Positions 1 to 11,030 of a DNA stretch of 64,000 nt are shown here, in pieces. The position numbers were made by a program, and so were the translations under genes. Position 1 is the stretch's first letter. Each line of letters starts with the position of its first letter. Origin of the DNA: Dasypus novemcinctus (lineage: Eukaryota; Chordata; Mammalia; Cingulata; Dasypodidae); contig NC_080675.1 of NCBI RefSeq assembly GCF_030445035.2, forward strand, positions 64,620,544-64,684,543, written 5' to 3'. Under the pieces are notes generated by a model. It was not told where the DNA came from and did no database searches. It saw nothing but the letters and a program-made list of their open reading frames with translations.

Positions 1-115
1 TGCCATTTTCCTTTGTTCAGGGTGCCAGCCATGTTTTCTGGTTGTGCGCCCCTTCTTGCAAGATTAAGAATAAATTATTTTCTTCTCCACAAAAGGGTGA
101 GCCTTATTTTCTTCC
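1..115 (+). repeat. Possible 3' end of an LTR (R/U5-like), cut by the window edge
   Basis: The first ~110 bases have a moderately G/C-rich, pyrimidine-rich composition with an AATAAA signal near position 68, then change abruptly to the AT-rich sequence that follows. This looks like the polyadenylation end of an LTR. Only the tail is present, so the family cannot be assigned and a terminal CA or target duplication cannot be verified. Confidence 0.3.
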
Positions 116-1762
116 AGAAGAAGATTTATTTCTAACACATGTAATAGAGAAATACATATTTTTTTAAAGATTGTTAAGAAAGTACATGCTGAATATGGAA
201 AGAAAGGAAAATTATAACAGCATTTCCAACTCTAATATGACAAAAAGTGGCAAACAAATTGGACAAAATAAAATTTAAAAAAAGAAATAAAGAAACAGCA
301 AATTTGAATAAATATACCACATTTCAGAGGAAAAGAATAAAATAAACCAAACATATTTCACAATAAATATGAGTAGAAATCCATTTAAAGACAAAAACTG
401 TCACATTAAATATTTTAAAAATCCATTTCTATGTTATTATCAAGAAACACTTCTGAAATAAAGCAATAATGAAAGGTTGAAAACAAGAGATGACCAGAAT
501 TATATAAAACAAATGAAAATCTAACAAAATCAAGAGTTAGACTGGAAAATCAGCATTTTAGAATTAAAGTTTAAAAACATTGACAGAATAAAAAGCAATA
601 TTATGTAATGAAAACAGGGACAACTTTTTTTGGGGGGAGCTCTTAAAAAGGGTATTTGTTTGGGGTAGAAGTGTACAGTCACAAGGCAGTAAAGAGTAAA
701 TTACATCCCTCACTAAATAATGAAGCAAGATGGCTGCCAGTCCGTATGAGGGTCAGTCTTTCTCTTCCCACTAAGGCTCCAGCTTCCTAGCTCCTTCCTT
801 TCTCAGGTGTAGTTTAGCTGTCTTGTTTCTCTCCCTGGGACTCTCCGAGCTCAGCTGCTGTAAACTTTTGAAGCATAATGTTCATAAGCTTAGGTAATAA
901 ATATGAATTAAAATAACTAATAGAAGCATAAGGAAAACATAATAAAATAATTATAATGGAATCTTTAGTTCTTCTTTGCAATTGAAAGTATCTACAGAAT
1001 TAAAAAATAAGAACTTAGAATATTTCAATAAAAATAAAATCAATTTTTGTTTTGGTATAAAACGGAAATCACACAAATGCTGAATACATACTTCGAAAGT
1101 ATAAATAGCATTTACCAAATCCAATCATGATGTTGGTCACAAATAAATCCTTTATAATATTAAATCTGAAAAATATATAGTCTCATTCTCTACTCATAAT
1201 CCAATAACATAAGGGAAGAAATAAGAAAATATGATCAATATATTTGCACACTGAATATTAAAACTTATGTATACAGTAAAAAATGAAACAAGAAAGAAAT
1301 CAAAAGAGCAATTTAAAATATCTAAAAAGTAGGTGAATAAAGAGAACCCTTACCATGACCTCTCAGTTACAGTAAAATCTTATTTAATATTAATAAATAC
1401 ATAGACAGTATTTTACTGTCTCAGCATAAATTTAAAACCAAAGTCAAATAAATCAGTAAAAAGTTGATTATAAAACAATACCACCTATGAATATGGATGC
1501 AAACATTTTAAATTAAAATAACAAATAAATGTTATACTTTATCAAAACAAAATGGATTTTTTCAGGATTATTTCAGAGATGCAGATCAATTCAATATCAG
1601 GTAATTTGGCAACATATTTCCTGGGAACAATGAATTAGAAGAAACAAAAATATAGTAATGACATTAGTCGCCAAAAAGGTGATTGTTAAATTTAAGCCTG
1701 AATTCCAAATAAAAATACTGAATAAAATAGGAATAGAAGAAAGAAAATTACTTAAATGAAAT
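116..1762. other. AT-rich stretch without a gene
   Basis: The sequence is about 70% A+T with frequent stops in all frames. A-rich patches around 400-600 and 1330-1740 resemble very old L1 coding sequence in plus orientation, but no diagnostic motif is left. A less AT-rich patch at about 720-870 may be an old LTR or L1 5' piece. No gene, promoter or RNA gene was seen. Confidence 0.4.
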
Positions 1763-1768
1763 AAAAGG

Positions 1769-2196
1769 TGTAGGGAGCCACCCGCTGTGAAACCTGTTTA
1801 CAACCTCCCACAAAATGGTGGATCTCACAACATGGCGGAGTTTGCAAATCTGCCCTGTCATTTCCTTATTCTTCTTCCTCCCTGCTTCTTTGTTCTCCCC
1901 TTCCCACCATAACTCAGGTGACCACAGCAACACCCATGCGCAAGGTGCGAAACCCTGCAGACCTGGCACAGATTTTCAGCCAATCCCCTCCTTGGATGAT
2001 TGCCACCCGCGAAACCAGCCTATCACCGATGTACATGTTCCTTTCCTTCTCTATATATTCCTGTGTTTTACCCCAAATAAATGGAGACTTGATCAGAATC
2101 CTGTCTTGTCTCTCTCTCGCCGCCCCATGCCCACTCTCTCTTCCAGGTAACCCACAGTTCTCCAAGTCTCCGGACGGGACCAGACTGGCTAACTCA
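1769..2196 (+). mobile_element. Solo LTR of a betaretrovirus-like (ERV2/ERVK-class) element
   Basis: The 428-bp element begins TGTAGGG and ends AACTCA, so it has canonical TG...CA ends. It is bracketed by a perfect 6-bp direct repeat AAAAGG (1763-1768 and 2197-2202), the duplication length typical of betaretrovirus-class integrases. It has a TATA-like TATATA near 2053, AATAAA at 2076-2081 and a pyrimidine-rich U5. The core just downstream of AATAAA (2085-2112) is the same as in the LTRs of the provirus at 25,410-30,231, so both belong to one family or sister families. U3 and the end of U5 differ, so it is not the same subfamily. No internal viral sequence adjoins it, as expected after LTR-LTR recombination. 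Short open frames inside are incidental. Confidence 0.85.
2053..2081 (+). promoter_or_regulatory. TATA-like box and polyadenylation signal of the solo LTR
   Basis: TATATA near 2053 lies about 23 bases upstream of AATAAA (2076-2081), the compact U3/R arrangement of this LTR family. Whether it still drives transcription cannot be judged from sequence. Confidence 0.45.
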
Positions 2197-2202
2197 AAAA
2201 GG

Positions 2203-3412
2203 AAGTTCCAAAATTCAGTAACAGACTTACCAGAAATGTTGAAACACTAAAAACATCTCAATTAATATCAAGTAAAAAAATTCTTATTATGACTATCATT
2301 AACTATCATTTAAAATTTTTAGCAAATGAAATATCAACAGTTAAATAAATACTAAACATTTTAGAAAATAAATGAAATCTGCACTTTAGCTGCTATTAGT
2401 ATTATATACCTAAAAAGTTCAGGGAACTCCTATAATAATATACTATGATTAACAAAATAGATAAACAATATATAAATATATTAAAAATCAATATCTCTTC
2501 TTTAAGCACTTACAAATGCAAAATAGAAAAAAATCATGATAATTAAGTTTGAAAGCTTAGGAATAAAAAAGAAAGACAAGATATAAGAAGAAGAAGACAT
2601 GGAAGATGTACCATGTTTTTGCTTGGTTGGACTATCATGGCACTCCCAAGTTCCCATATAAATGCATTCATTGAATGCAATTCCAATTTGCATTTCAATA
2701 TTATGCTTTTCCTATACTATACTATAATAATATAATATTACATTTAATTAAAGGATAAATGCTGAGACTAACCCAAAAATGCAGACAAAAGATGAATATT
2801 TAGTGGAACATAAAATAAATCTACTGTAAGCAAAATAGATTTAATTGGTTAGAAGTAGAATTTAAAAGTAAGATCGAATGTAAAAGACAATTGGATATAT
2901 GATAGATGACTTATTAAATAGTGTTGATATAATTGTACTCTCATCTGGGGGAAAATGTTAGGTCCATCTTTTATACGATACAGGAAAATAATGTTATCAT
3001 CAATAAAACAATCTTTGGAAGACAGTAAGAGACTACATGGACAATGACTCAGAATTATACAGATTATATGCAGGGATTTCCATGGGATATTTTGAGTCAG
3101 GAAATAAGATGCAAATGAACTCATACTGTTTCCATTTTTGTCAAAGTGATATTTATTAAAATCCATTATATTTATAAAACTTTTATTGGACTATATGGGT
3201 ATGTAGAAAAATATCGAAAGGTACATTCTAGTTTATTAGCTTGGGCTACTTAATGTGGATGGAAGGAAACAGATGACAAGGGGAAAAAAGGAAAAGGAAG
3301 AGCCTAACTGCAGTAAAACACACACACACACAAACTTCACATTCATTAAAGACATTTATATAATATATTCATTTTAACTTGTCCATATGTATTGACATTA
3401 AAATAAATTACA
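2203..3412. other. AT-rich stretch without a gene
   Basis: Contains A-rich sequence reminiscent of decayed L1 (roughly 2230-2530 and 2750-3180) and a short (CA)n tract near 3320. No supported gene. The short open frames have no recognisable domain and are interrupted in the way expected of random AT-rich DNA. Confidence 0.4.
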
Positions 3413-3699
3413 GGGAAGCAGCTGTGGCTCAATCAGTTGGGCTACTATCCACCATATGAGAGGCGCTGGGTTCGAGTCCTAGGGCCTCTTTGTGAAGGCA
3501 AAGCTGACCTCTGCAGAGAGCTGATGGCCTGTACGCCATGGAGAGCTGGCACAGCAAGACGACACAACAAAGGGAGAAAAGCAGATACAGAAAAAATACA
3601 CAGCAAATGGACACTGAGAAGAGACAGCAAAGAAAGGAACAAATCATAAAGGGGGTGGGGAATAAATAAATAAATAAATAAACCTTAAAAAAAAAAAAA
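3413..3699 (+). mobile_element. DAS-type tRNA-derived SINE, full length, plus strand
   Basis: The 5' part is tRNA-like: a box A-like segment (about 3425-3440, TGGCTCAATCAGTTGG) and a near-perfect box B (3468-3479, GGGTTCGAGTCC) at normal internal-promoter spacing. The body has the G/C-rich text shared with the SINEs at 24,612 and 44,175. It ends in an (AAAT)n tract and a run of A (to 3699). This is one of the best indicators that the host is an armadillo. It is a candidate RNA polymerase III unit by motif only. Confidence 0.88.
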
Positions 3700-4693
3700 G
3701 TCTGGCGAAGGTGGCCTGAAATCAAAAATTACAAAATGGAAATCATGAAAAAGGTTTTACTGTGCATTTGTAATTTTAAGTTACTAAAGAAAATAATATA
3801 TATCTAAGATTTATTAAGAAAAATGGTAATCACGTCATTGAAAAATAGGACCTTAATAGTTATTTGTGGTATTAAAGAATATGTTTACAAAAAAAATCTA
3901 AAATGTTTGTAGGGTGCTTTATGCATATTAATTTAAGAGTAGAAAATCTTCAAAAAGTAACTCCAACATAAGCGTTTAGAAGAAAATATTACAAGGACAA
4001 AAGAGTTATAAAAATAAAAGCATGAAAATAGAAAGATTTTGCAGATACATTTTATTGCAACATTTATACCCCATAATCTTTCAGGAATGGTTCGTTGATT
4101 TTTCAACACAAAAAACGCCAGGTTCTTTGTTCCATTTAAAACACCAAAATGACAGAATATTTTCTAGGAATGTTTTAGAAAGGAAGCTTGACCTACTTGC
4201 TGTTTTTTGCAGAAGTTTGAAACAATTTTAAATAAAGATAAGCATGATTCTACTAGTTTCTAAGTATAAACACAAAAGAGAATGTTGTTCATACGTCAGC
4301 TGAACTCTGGAGATATGAGTGAACAAGACATATATCTTTCCCCTAGAGAGTTTAGTGAGGAAGTCAGGTATTTACAATTAAACACAAAGAAAAAAAAATG
4401 ATTACAATAGCGATCATTTCTTTGAGGGAAAAAACAACAATAGGTGTTGCGATGAAATATAATAGTGTTTGTGTCAAAGGACTTCATGTAGCTCAGGTGT
4501 TCAGAATTAATGATTGCCTCAGAGGTGTAGCAAATAACAAAAGTAATAAAATTACTTAGTAATATCATGAAGATAAAACTGCTGTGACAAGATTAAATGG
4601 TACATCAAGAACCAGACTACAATTCAATTTTAACAAGTCCCTTAATCTCTGAAAAATTAAAAGATCTAAACTCGTGGATATGAAATATAATAA
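3700..4693. other. AT-rich stretch without a gene
   Basis: No recognised gene or clear repeat. A 69-codon open frame (4022-4231) starts with ATG but has no recognisable domain and is typical of chance in AT-rich sequence. The part near 4310-4400 may be a very old mammalian repeat. Confidence 0.35.
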
Positions 4694-5042
4694 GGCATGC
4701 CTCATTTTATTGTGCTTCACTTTCTTGTGCTTTACAGATATTGTGATTTTTAGAAATTAAAATTGTTGGTAACCCTGAGTAGAACAAGTCTGTGGGTGCC
4801 AGATTTCCAACAGTGGGTGCTCACGTCTCATCTCTGTGTCACATTTTGGTAATTCTTGTAATATTTTAATTTTTTTATATTTATGATGGTGACCTGTGAT
4901 CTGTGATCTTTGATATTACAATTGCAATTGTTTAGGGGCAGCAGTCTCCATGCCTGTATTAGATGGCCAACAATCAATAAATGTCCAAAGTATTCTACTG
5001 CTCCACTGGCCATTCAATCATCCCTCTCCCTCCTCCTCTCCT
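4694..5042. mobile_element. Tigger-like (TcMar) DNA transposon fragment
   Basis: The text from GGCATGCCTCATTTTATTG through the 'CACATTTTGGTAATTCTTG' stretch to the CT-rich end near 5042 matches, with scattered substitutions, the terminal region of the Tigger1-type elements common in placental genomes. Only a terminal, non-coding part is present and no transposase remains. The family is recognised from memory of its consensus, so the exact subfamily is unproven. Confidence 0.7.
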
Positions 5043-6404
5043 TACTATGTTGTAAGATATAAATATTGTCATAGTTAAAACTCCTATTTTTTTCAAATTA
5101 AATTCATAAAGTTAAAATGAAAATTAATCATTTACTGAAGAAAGAAATCTTAAGTTATATTTCATAGATTCAAGCCAGATAAAGAGAAAAGCTAATGAAT
5201 CCGGCTTGTATAAACATATTTCAGAGGGTAAAGCATACTAATCAAAATATTTGTGCCATCTATGACTAAGAATTTATTATCTTCCAAAGTAAAGATATTA
5301 TATTCAACAGGGAAATCATCTATCCAAATAGATAATTGCTCAATAACAAAAAAATAAAACTATCTATATACAAACTTTGTATATACATACATAAATACAT
5401 ACATATAGACAATTCTTAGAGTGACCGTTTCAACAAAGAATAGAAATTCAATGTTGACAAGCATACAGAGAAAAGGAATTTTCACTAATAGGGGTGTGAT
5501 TTAGTCCAACTTTATCAAATTGCTTCAAAATGCTTTAAAATATTTATTTCTTTTAGTCCAGTAATTCCATTTCTGAAAATGAATTCCAGAGAAATAATTC
5601 AGACTGGTAGCTCTAATGATATAGGAAATTAAAGCAACACAAATGCCCAAATTAAATAAACATCACATTATGGAATACTTTTTACCGATTATGAGTTATT
5701 TTGGTCATTAATAGGCATTGACATTGAAAGACTGACCTTTATGAGCTGTCTCTTCATATACATGCAAGAATGATCCGTAATTATTTATACTAACTAATTA
5801 TCTCTGCACGAGGAATTAAAAGTCTTTCCTTTTTTCAAATTGTCTGTCTCCTTATTTTTCATAAAATGAACATGTGTTGTTTTTAGACTAAAGAAACTCT
5901 TTTTATCACTACAAAAAAGAGTTGATAATTTCTGATGGCTATAGTAAAGACCACTATATTTCTCTTATATTCATGCATATTATTATATTATTTCATTGCT
6001 TTGTTTATATTGATGAAAATATTGATCAATAAATGAATAATTTAATGCTTATACTTAATTATTTCCCAGTCTGGAAAATCAGCTTACCAGAAAGGAGTTT
6101 TCTACAATATCTTTTACTTGTAGGGGAAGGTGATTTGTTTTTCTTTCAAAAAATTTAAACCAAAAAACTTCCTACTATTTCGTTTTGGGGTAATTGCTTT
6201 TCCTGTCTAATTTTCAAAGAAAAGAATTTCCTACTCTATTATATTTGTTTCATCTGGTGCTCTGCTTTCTTTACCAAATAAAAAAAGAAAAAGGTTTTTA
6301 ATGTTCAAGAATTTCCTTAAAAGCTTCAGGCTCTAATCATTCTCTTTTAGGATAATTTTCCTTCCTCTCTCCCTGCCTCTCTCCCTCACTTTTCCTTCCT
6401 CCCT

Positions 6405-6454
<50 letters not shown>

Positions 6455-7259
6455 CAACTTATCAGTCTGGGTTTGGTATCATCATTGTTTTCTTTATTAC
6501 GTATATTTCTGTTTTTACTGTTAATTTCTACTTCATTTTCATTCTCTAATCACAGTCTACTGTATATGTTAAAGTCTTTGAATCTGAATGTATTTTTCAA
6601 AATTATATGTCCTTAAGTTTTATGTATATGCTTTTCTTCTTTTTTCTTTTCCTGAATCTCCTATAAAATATATCATATATAAAAATGATTAAAAATACCA
6701 ATCATTAGGCTAATATAACAATTATAAAATTGTATATAAGAAATAAATGATCTAAAGAATTATTTGCAAAAATGTATAGACTTATAAAGACCAATCAACA
6801 AACCCATAATTATTATGGGAGTTTTTAACAAAACTATTTCAATTATCATTCTAATAAGCATATAAAAGTAAAAATACAGAAGATCTGAGCCATGTAATGA
6901 AGAAATATATTTAATAGACAGTATAATTCATAGAACCCAAATATTAGATAATACACCTTTGGAAGAAAACACATGGAATATTTAAAAATATTGACAATAT
7001 GGGAAATTATAAAGAAAATGCCCACAAAGAAAGAGACAAAAAATAAAGTTATAGCAGAGGCAATCAAAATATCCTAAAGTTATTTTATTAAGGACCAACA
7101 ATAAAGTCTAATATTTGGTAATATTGAGCAATGATTGAAGACACAAATATACCATATTGAAAATGAAAAAGTTGTTAAAGATCATAATACAATATTATGA
7201 AAACCTTTCTGCTTATAAACATAAAAACAATGAGAAGGATAAACTAGAAAAAATATAAG
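5043..7259. other. AT-rich stretch without a gene; old L1-like piece and microsatellite
   Basis: About 5430-5720 resembles the C-terminal coding end of a very old L1-type element in plus orientation. A pure (CT)n tract lies at 6411-6452. The rest (for example 6600-7250) is AT-rich with no recognisable gene. Confidence 0.35.
6411..6452. repeat. (CT)n microsatellite
   Basis: 21 uninterrupted CT units, preceded by a looser CCCT/CTTT-rich tract from about 6360. Purity suggests it is polymorphic. Confidence 0.95.
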
Positions 7260-7644
7260 TTGTGAAATTTTACAAAGAATTAGAAAATCTAAATATGATG
7301 GAAGGATTTAGGAACTTTTAGAAGTTAAATATAAACCCAGATCGCTTTACTAGTGAATTTTATCAAAAGATAAAAGAAGAGATAATTTTAGTGTTATACA
7401 ATCTCCAAGAAAAGAAAAATAACTCCTTCTCAACTCTTTCTATGCTAAGATAATCTTAATAGCAAAAGCAAAATTATAGGCCAATCACACAAATGAATAC
7501 AGATGCAAAATTGTTAAGATGTTTGCCTTCCCAATCAAGAATTATTTTTATAGTCAATGGAACCATTAAAAAATATGTAAATGATTATATTAAAAGATCA
7601 AAAATAATTATTTCAATTTATTTAGATAAGGCATTTGATAAATG

Positions 7645-7775
7645 TTACCACTGATTCTCCCCCCATGGCTTCCTTGTCTGTCTGCTTATCTTCTTTGGGA
7701 GGCACCGAGAAAACCCCAGACCACCCATGTGGGAGGTGGGGACCCAATTGCTTGAACCACATCCTCTCCCCACCC
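7645..7775 (-). mobile_element. DAS-type SINE fragment, minus strand
   Basis: Read on the minus strand, it begins with a tRNA-like head (GTGGTTCAAGCAATTGGGTC-like) and continues through the box-B-like region and a short tail. It sits inside an old L1, so it is younger than that L1. The body is shorter than in the full-length copy at 3413-3699. Confidence 0.7.
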
Positions 7776-8173
7776 TTGATTCTTGAAAATAAATAAATAA
7801 ATGAAAATTTAGGAAAATAGTAATTGAAGAAAACATTTTTAATCTGATAAATATTTACCAAAGCCTATAATAATTATAACTGTTAATGAATAATACTAGA
7901 AAATTTCCTTTAAAATCAGGAAAAAGTTCAAATCCCTTATAACAGTATATATTCAATATGTATTGGTATGTTTATATAGTCAGTCAATAGTTTGAGAAAA
8001 ATAAATAAAAATATGAAGGTTGAAAAGCGAGAAACAAAACTATCACTATTAACAGATTATGCCATTTTCTAAATAGCTTTCAATGGTCTAAAGCTCTTAT
8101 TCAAAATTAAAGTAATTTTGCAAATGATTGAATATAAGCTCAATTTGCAAATGGCAGTGTACTTCTAAATACC

Positions 8174-8250
8174 AACAAAGAAGTTTAAAAAGCATAACTA
8201 AAAATGTACCTGACAAAGAAGTTTAAAAAACATAATTTAAAATGTACCAT
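8174..8250. repeat. Two-copy tandem repeat of about 39 bp
   Basis: The block starting at ACAAAGAAGTTTAAAA is repeated directly, with both copies running on to 'AAAATGTACC' and only a few differences. It lies at the 3' end of the old L1 fragment and is probably a local replication-slippage product. Confidence 0.7.
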
Positions 8251-8260
8251 TTAAAATACC

Positions 8261-10784
8261 AATAAATATTTTGAAATACTCTTTCACCCTTGTTACCTTT
8301 CTCAATTAAGAATCCTCTTTGAGTCCTTCTAAAAACTATTATTTCCAATATTTGATTCTTCAGGACCAAATCCAGATAGAAAGTGCTATTATGATTTTGA
8401 ACAAAGGCCGTATGTGAAATGTCTCCTTCCAACAGGATAATTCTGTAGACCTTTTCCCCACAATCAAGTCTGCCTGTAAAAGTCTCTCCATTCATTGTAA
8501 CTCACTTCCATGGAAACTATGATCTTTGCAGCATTGATTTTTTTCCCCTAAAATATTAAATAAGATGATAAAACTTTCAGATAGCCAGCAATCCTATACT
8601 TATAAAAATCTTAAAAAAAAAACAACCCTTTCAATGAGTAAAACCTTGCTACCAGAACCTTTTATGAAATGCCATATGCTGAGGAGCCCACTCCATTACT
8701 AGACCATGCCATACTTGCCCATTCACTGTAACATGTATTATCTGCCCCAACCTTAGAGCTGCTATTACCCTCGAGCACATCCAGCTTATATTCTACTGTT
8801 CTCTTCTGTACGAAGATTCTGTGGAACCTTGTTCTGACGATCCGATCTTGACAATCAAGATAAGAATTTAAAAATTTATAAACTGGAGTGTCCCACATAA
8901 GTGGTTCCTGTCTCCTGATATCAGAGTTTGTCAGTTCAATTCTAGGATCAAGGAGGGCCCTTGTTTCATTCTAAAATGATTTTTGAAAGTGCTACAGCTA
9001 TTGATGGAGCACATTTAGAAGAGTCTTATGAGCAAGAGCCTCAGTGTGACCAAGCTCATCTCTATTTAGTGTTTAGGAAGCTGCACAGATCCACCCACAT
9101 CCACACCTAGTGTGTAAGCAGTACATAAAATCATCCCATAATATTAATAATGTATTTCTGCTGGCCAAATGCCTCAAATCACTCAATCTGATTCATACTT
9201 TGTCCCTGTTCCTACATTTCTTGCTAATTCTATTTGCCTTCTGTATATACTGTCGTCTGAGTTGAACACAGCTATTCTCTTGACTATAAGCTTGTGACAC
9301 TTGGAAATGCACTCTTATTTTCCTTTTGAGCCGCTAGTCCAAATTTCACTTCATCCCCTGTGAACCTCCAATTCACAAGTGACCCTAAAGTCCATTCAAT
9401 GTGTCATCTGTGTCTCAGAGATGAATCCTAGGAAGGGAAGATCATTGCATCTTGAGTGAACAAAGTTAATGACTTGTCGGGAAGGAGAATGATGAAAAAG
9501 GGAATCAAAATTTGATGGCTATTGCTTGCCATGAAAAGTAATTTGGAAGTTATCTCTGATAGCAATCAGAATAATGAGAGTTTTTGCAGATGGAAAGTGA
9601 TATAATAGGACATTTTACAAGCCATGTCAATTTAGAGGTGATTTGGAAGATGGATTAGAAGAGAGAGTTGGAGGAAAATGGAATCAGAAGTACAAACACT
9701 AACCAAACAAAGAAGGGCTCTTACTTATGAAGGAAATGTTAGACTTAACTCACTGAATGATAAGCAAATAATTGGAAAATTTTAACATCCCCAAATCAGA
9801 ATTTAGAGAAATGCTACATTGAATAATATGTTTCTGTGGCCTACACAAGCCATTGCTTTGAAAAATAAAGATACATTAGTATAGTTTCACTAATTGCAAA
9901 AACTATGGAGATAAAATGAAAGTTAATCTTAAGGCTTAGGATAATTCTACTTCCATTATTCTTAAATACTCAACTATATAGCTCTATTTAGTTTTTTCCT
10001 CCCTAGTTACTGAGGGTAAGTTTGTTAACATTAAGATTCTTGACAATGAACTCCTACAGTACCACGTAAATAGATGTATATATTTGAGGAGAACTGAAAA
10101 ACAAAAACTGTTATGCCAGCCAATGGCTGAGAGATTTCTGTCACAGTGAAGGCAATAAGGCAGCAATTACTACCTTCACTCATTCACCGAAATACCCTCA
10201 GATTCTAAAATGATTCCAAAGAATTCTTTTCTTTTACCAAACAAAAAGGAGTAAGACAAGCTGTTGTGAAAAGTAGACAATATATTTCAGTATTTTTGAT
10301 TCTTGCCATAATACACAACGTTCCTCTGTGTATTTTTCATGTATACCTATATGCATACATATGTATGTGTATATAATATGTATATACATATATATGTAAT
10401 TGTATATATATATGCATATAGGTTTATGTTTATGCATAATTCTGAGAACTCTTCCCCATATAAATTTCAACCCAGTTTATCAACATATTTGCATCAGGAT
10501 ATGATCAATAAGTATTTCTTAAAAGTCATTGGTCCTCAGGACACCATCATATATATTAGCTACTCAAACATCAATAGATCTTTTGTTTAATCATTCATTT
10601 CAGCATATTAAGCCCTTACTCTTATTTTAGGCACTATTTTCATTATCTAGGTTATAGAAATCAATAAAAATTGTCCTTTTACTTGATGACCGTACAGTCT
10701 ACTCCATCTATTTCAGTTCTCTAGAGAATAGAGATAAAATTCAATGAACTGTGCCCATGGCTTTGAGTGATTGTACTCAAAGAG
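8261..10784. other. Stretch without a recognised gene
   Basis: Less AT-rich than its surroundings between about 8650 and 9500, but no open frame there shows a known domain. A 78-codon minus-strand frame (8662-8898) is not recognisable. A TA-rich simple-sequence patch lies at about 10,335-10,430. No RNA gene was seen. Confidence 0.35.
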
Positions 10785-11030
10785 AAAGCATAGCAGAATG
10801 CTTAAAATTATGAGTTCTGGAGTCAGTCTACCTTGTCCTGAATCCCACCAGCACCACCAACTAATTGTATTAAAATTTAGGGAAAGTTAATTAATCTCTT
10901 TAAGCCTATAGTTCTCCAGCAGCAAAATATATGAATGGTAATATTTCTTTAGCTTATTGTAAGCCTTAATTACATAATCTAGGTGACTCAAAATAATTAC
11001 CTGATATACACTAATAATGAATGTATATTA
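10785..11030 (+). mobile_element. MIR SINE
   Basis: Follows the MIR consensus order: 'GAGTTCTGGAGTCAG' then 'CTGAATCCCA' (old box B), 'AAAGTTAATTAATCTCTTTAAG', then a short core and a tail. Well diverged, as expected for this ancient tRNA-derived SINE. It has no coding capacity. Confidence 0.85.

Larger units (their letters stand above)
7260..8260 (+). mobile_element. Old L1 ORF2 (reverse transcriptase region) fragment, split by a SINE
   Basis: A-rich sequence with the order of L1 ORF2 RT segments: a region like 'ATTATAGGCCAATCACACAA' near 7475, then 'GATAAGGCATTTGATAAA' near 7625. It resumes after the SINE at 7645-7775 with the next L1 segment (around 7880-7950). Many stops and indels: an old 5'- and 3'-truncated copy. 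The family is assigned by the order of conserved words only. Confidence 0.6.

Noticed and set aside
3421..3480. Possible tRNA gene
   Set aside because: Boxes A and B belong to a tRNA-derived SINE; no full cloverleaf was seen, and the body and tail of the SINE follow.
6411..6452. CT tract as a possible regulatory GAGA-type element
   Set aside because: A pure dinucleotide microsatellite with no nearby gene or promoter is the simpler reading.
8662..8898. 78-codon minus-strand frame in a less AT-rich patch
   Set aside because: No motif, signal or family recognised; length is consistent with chance.
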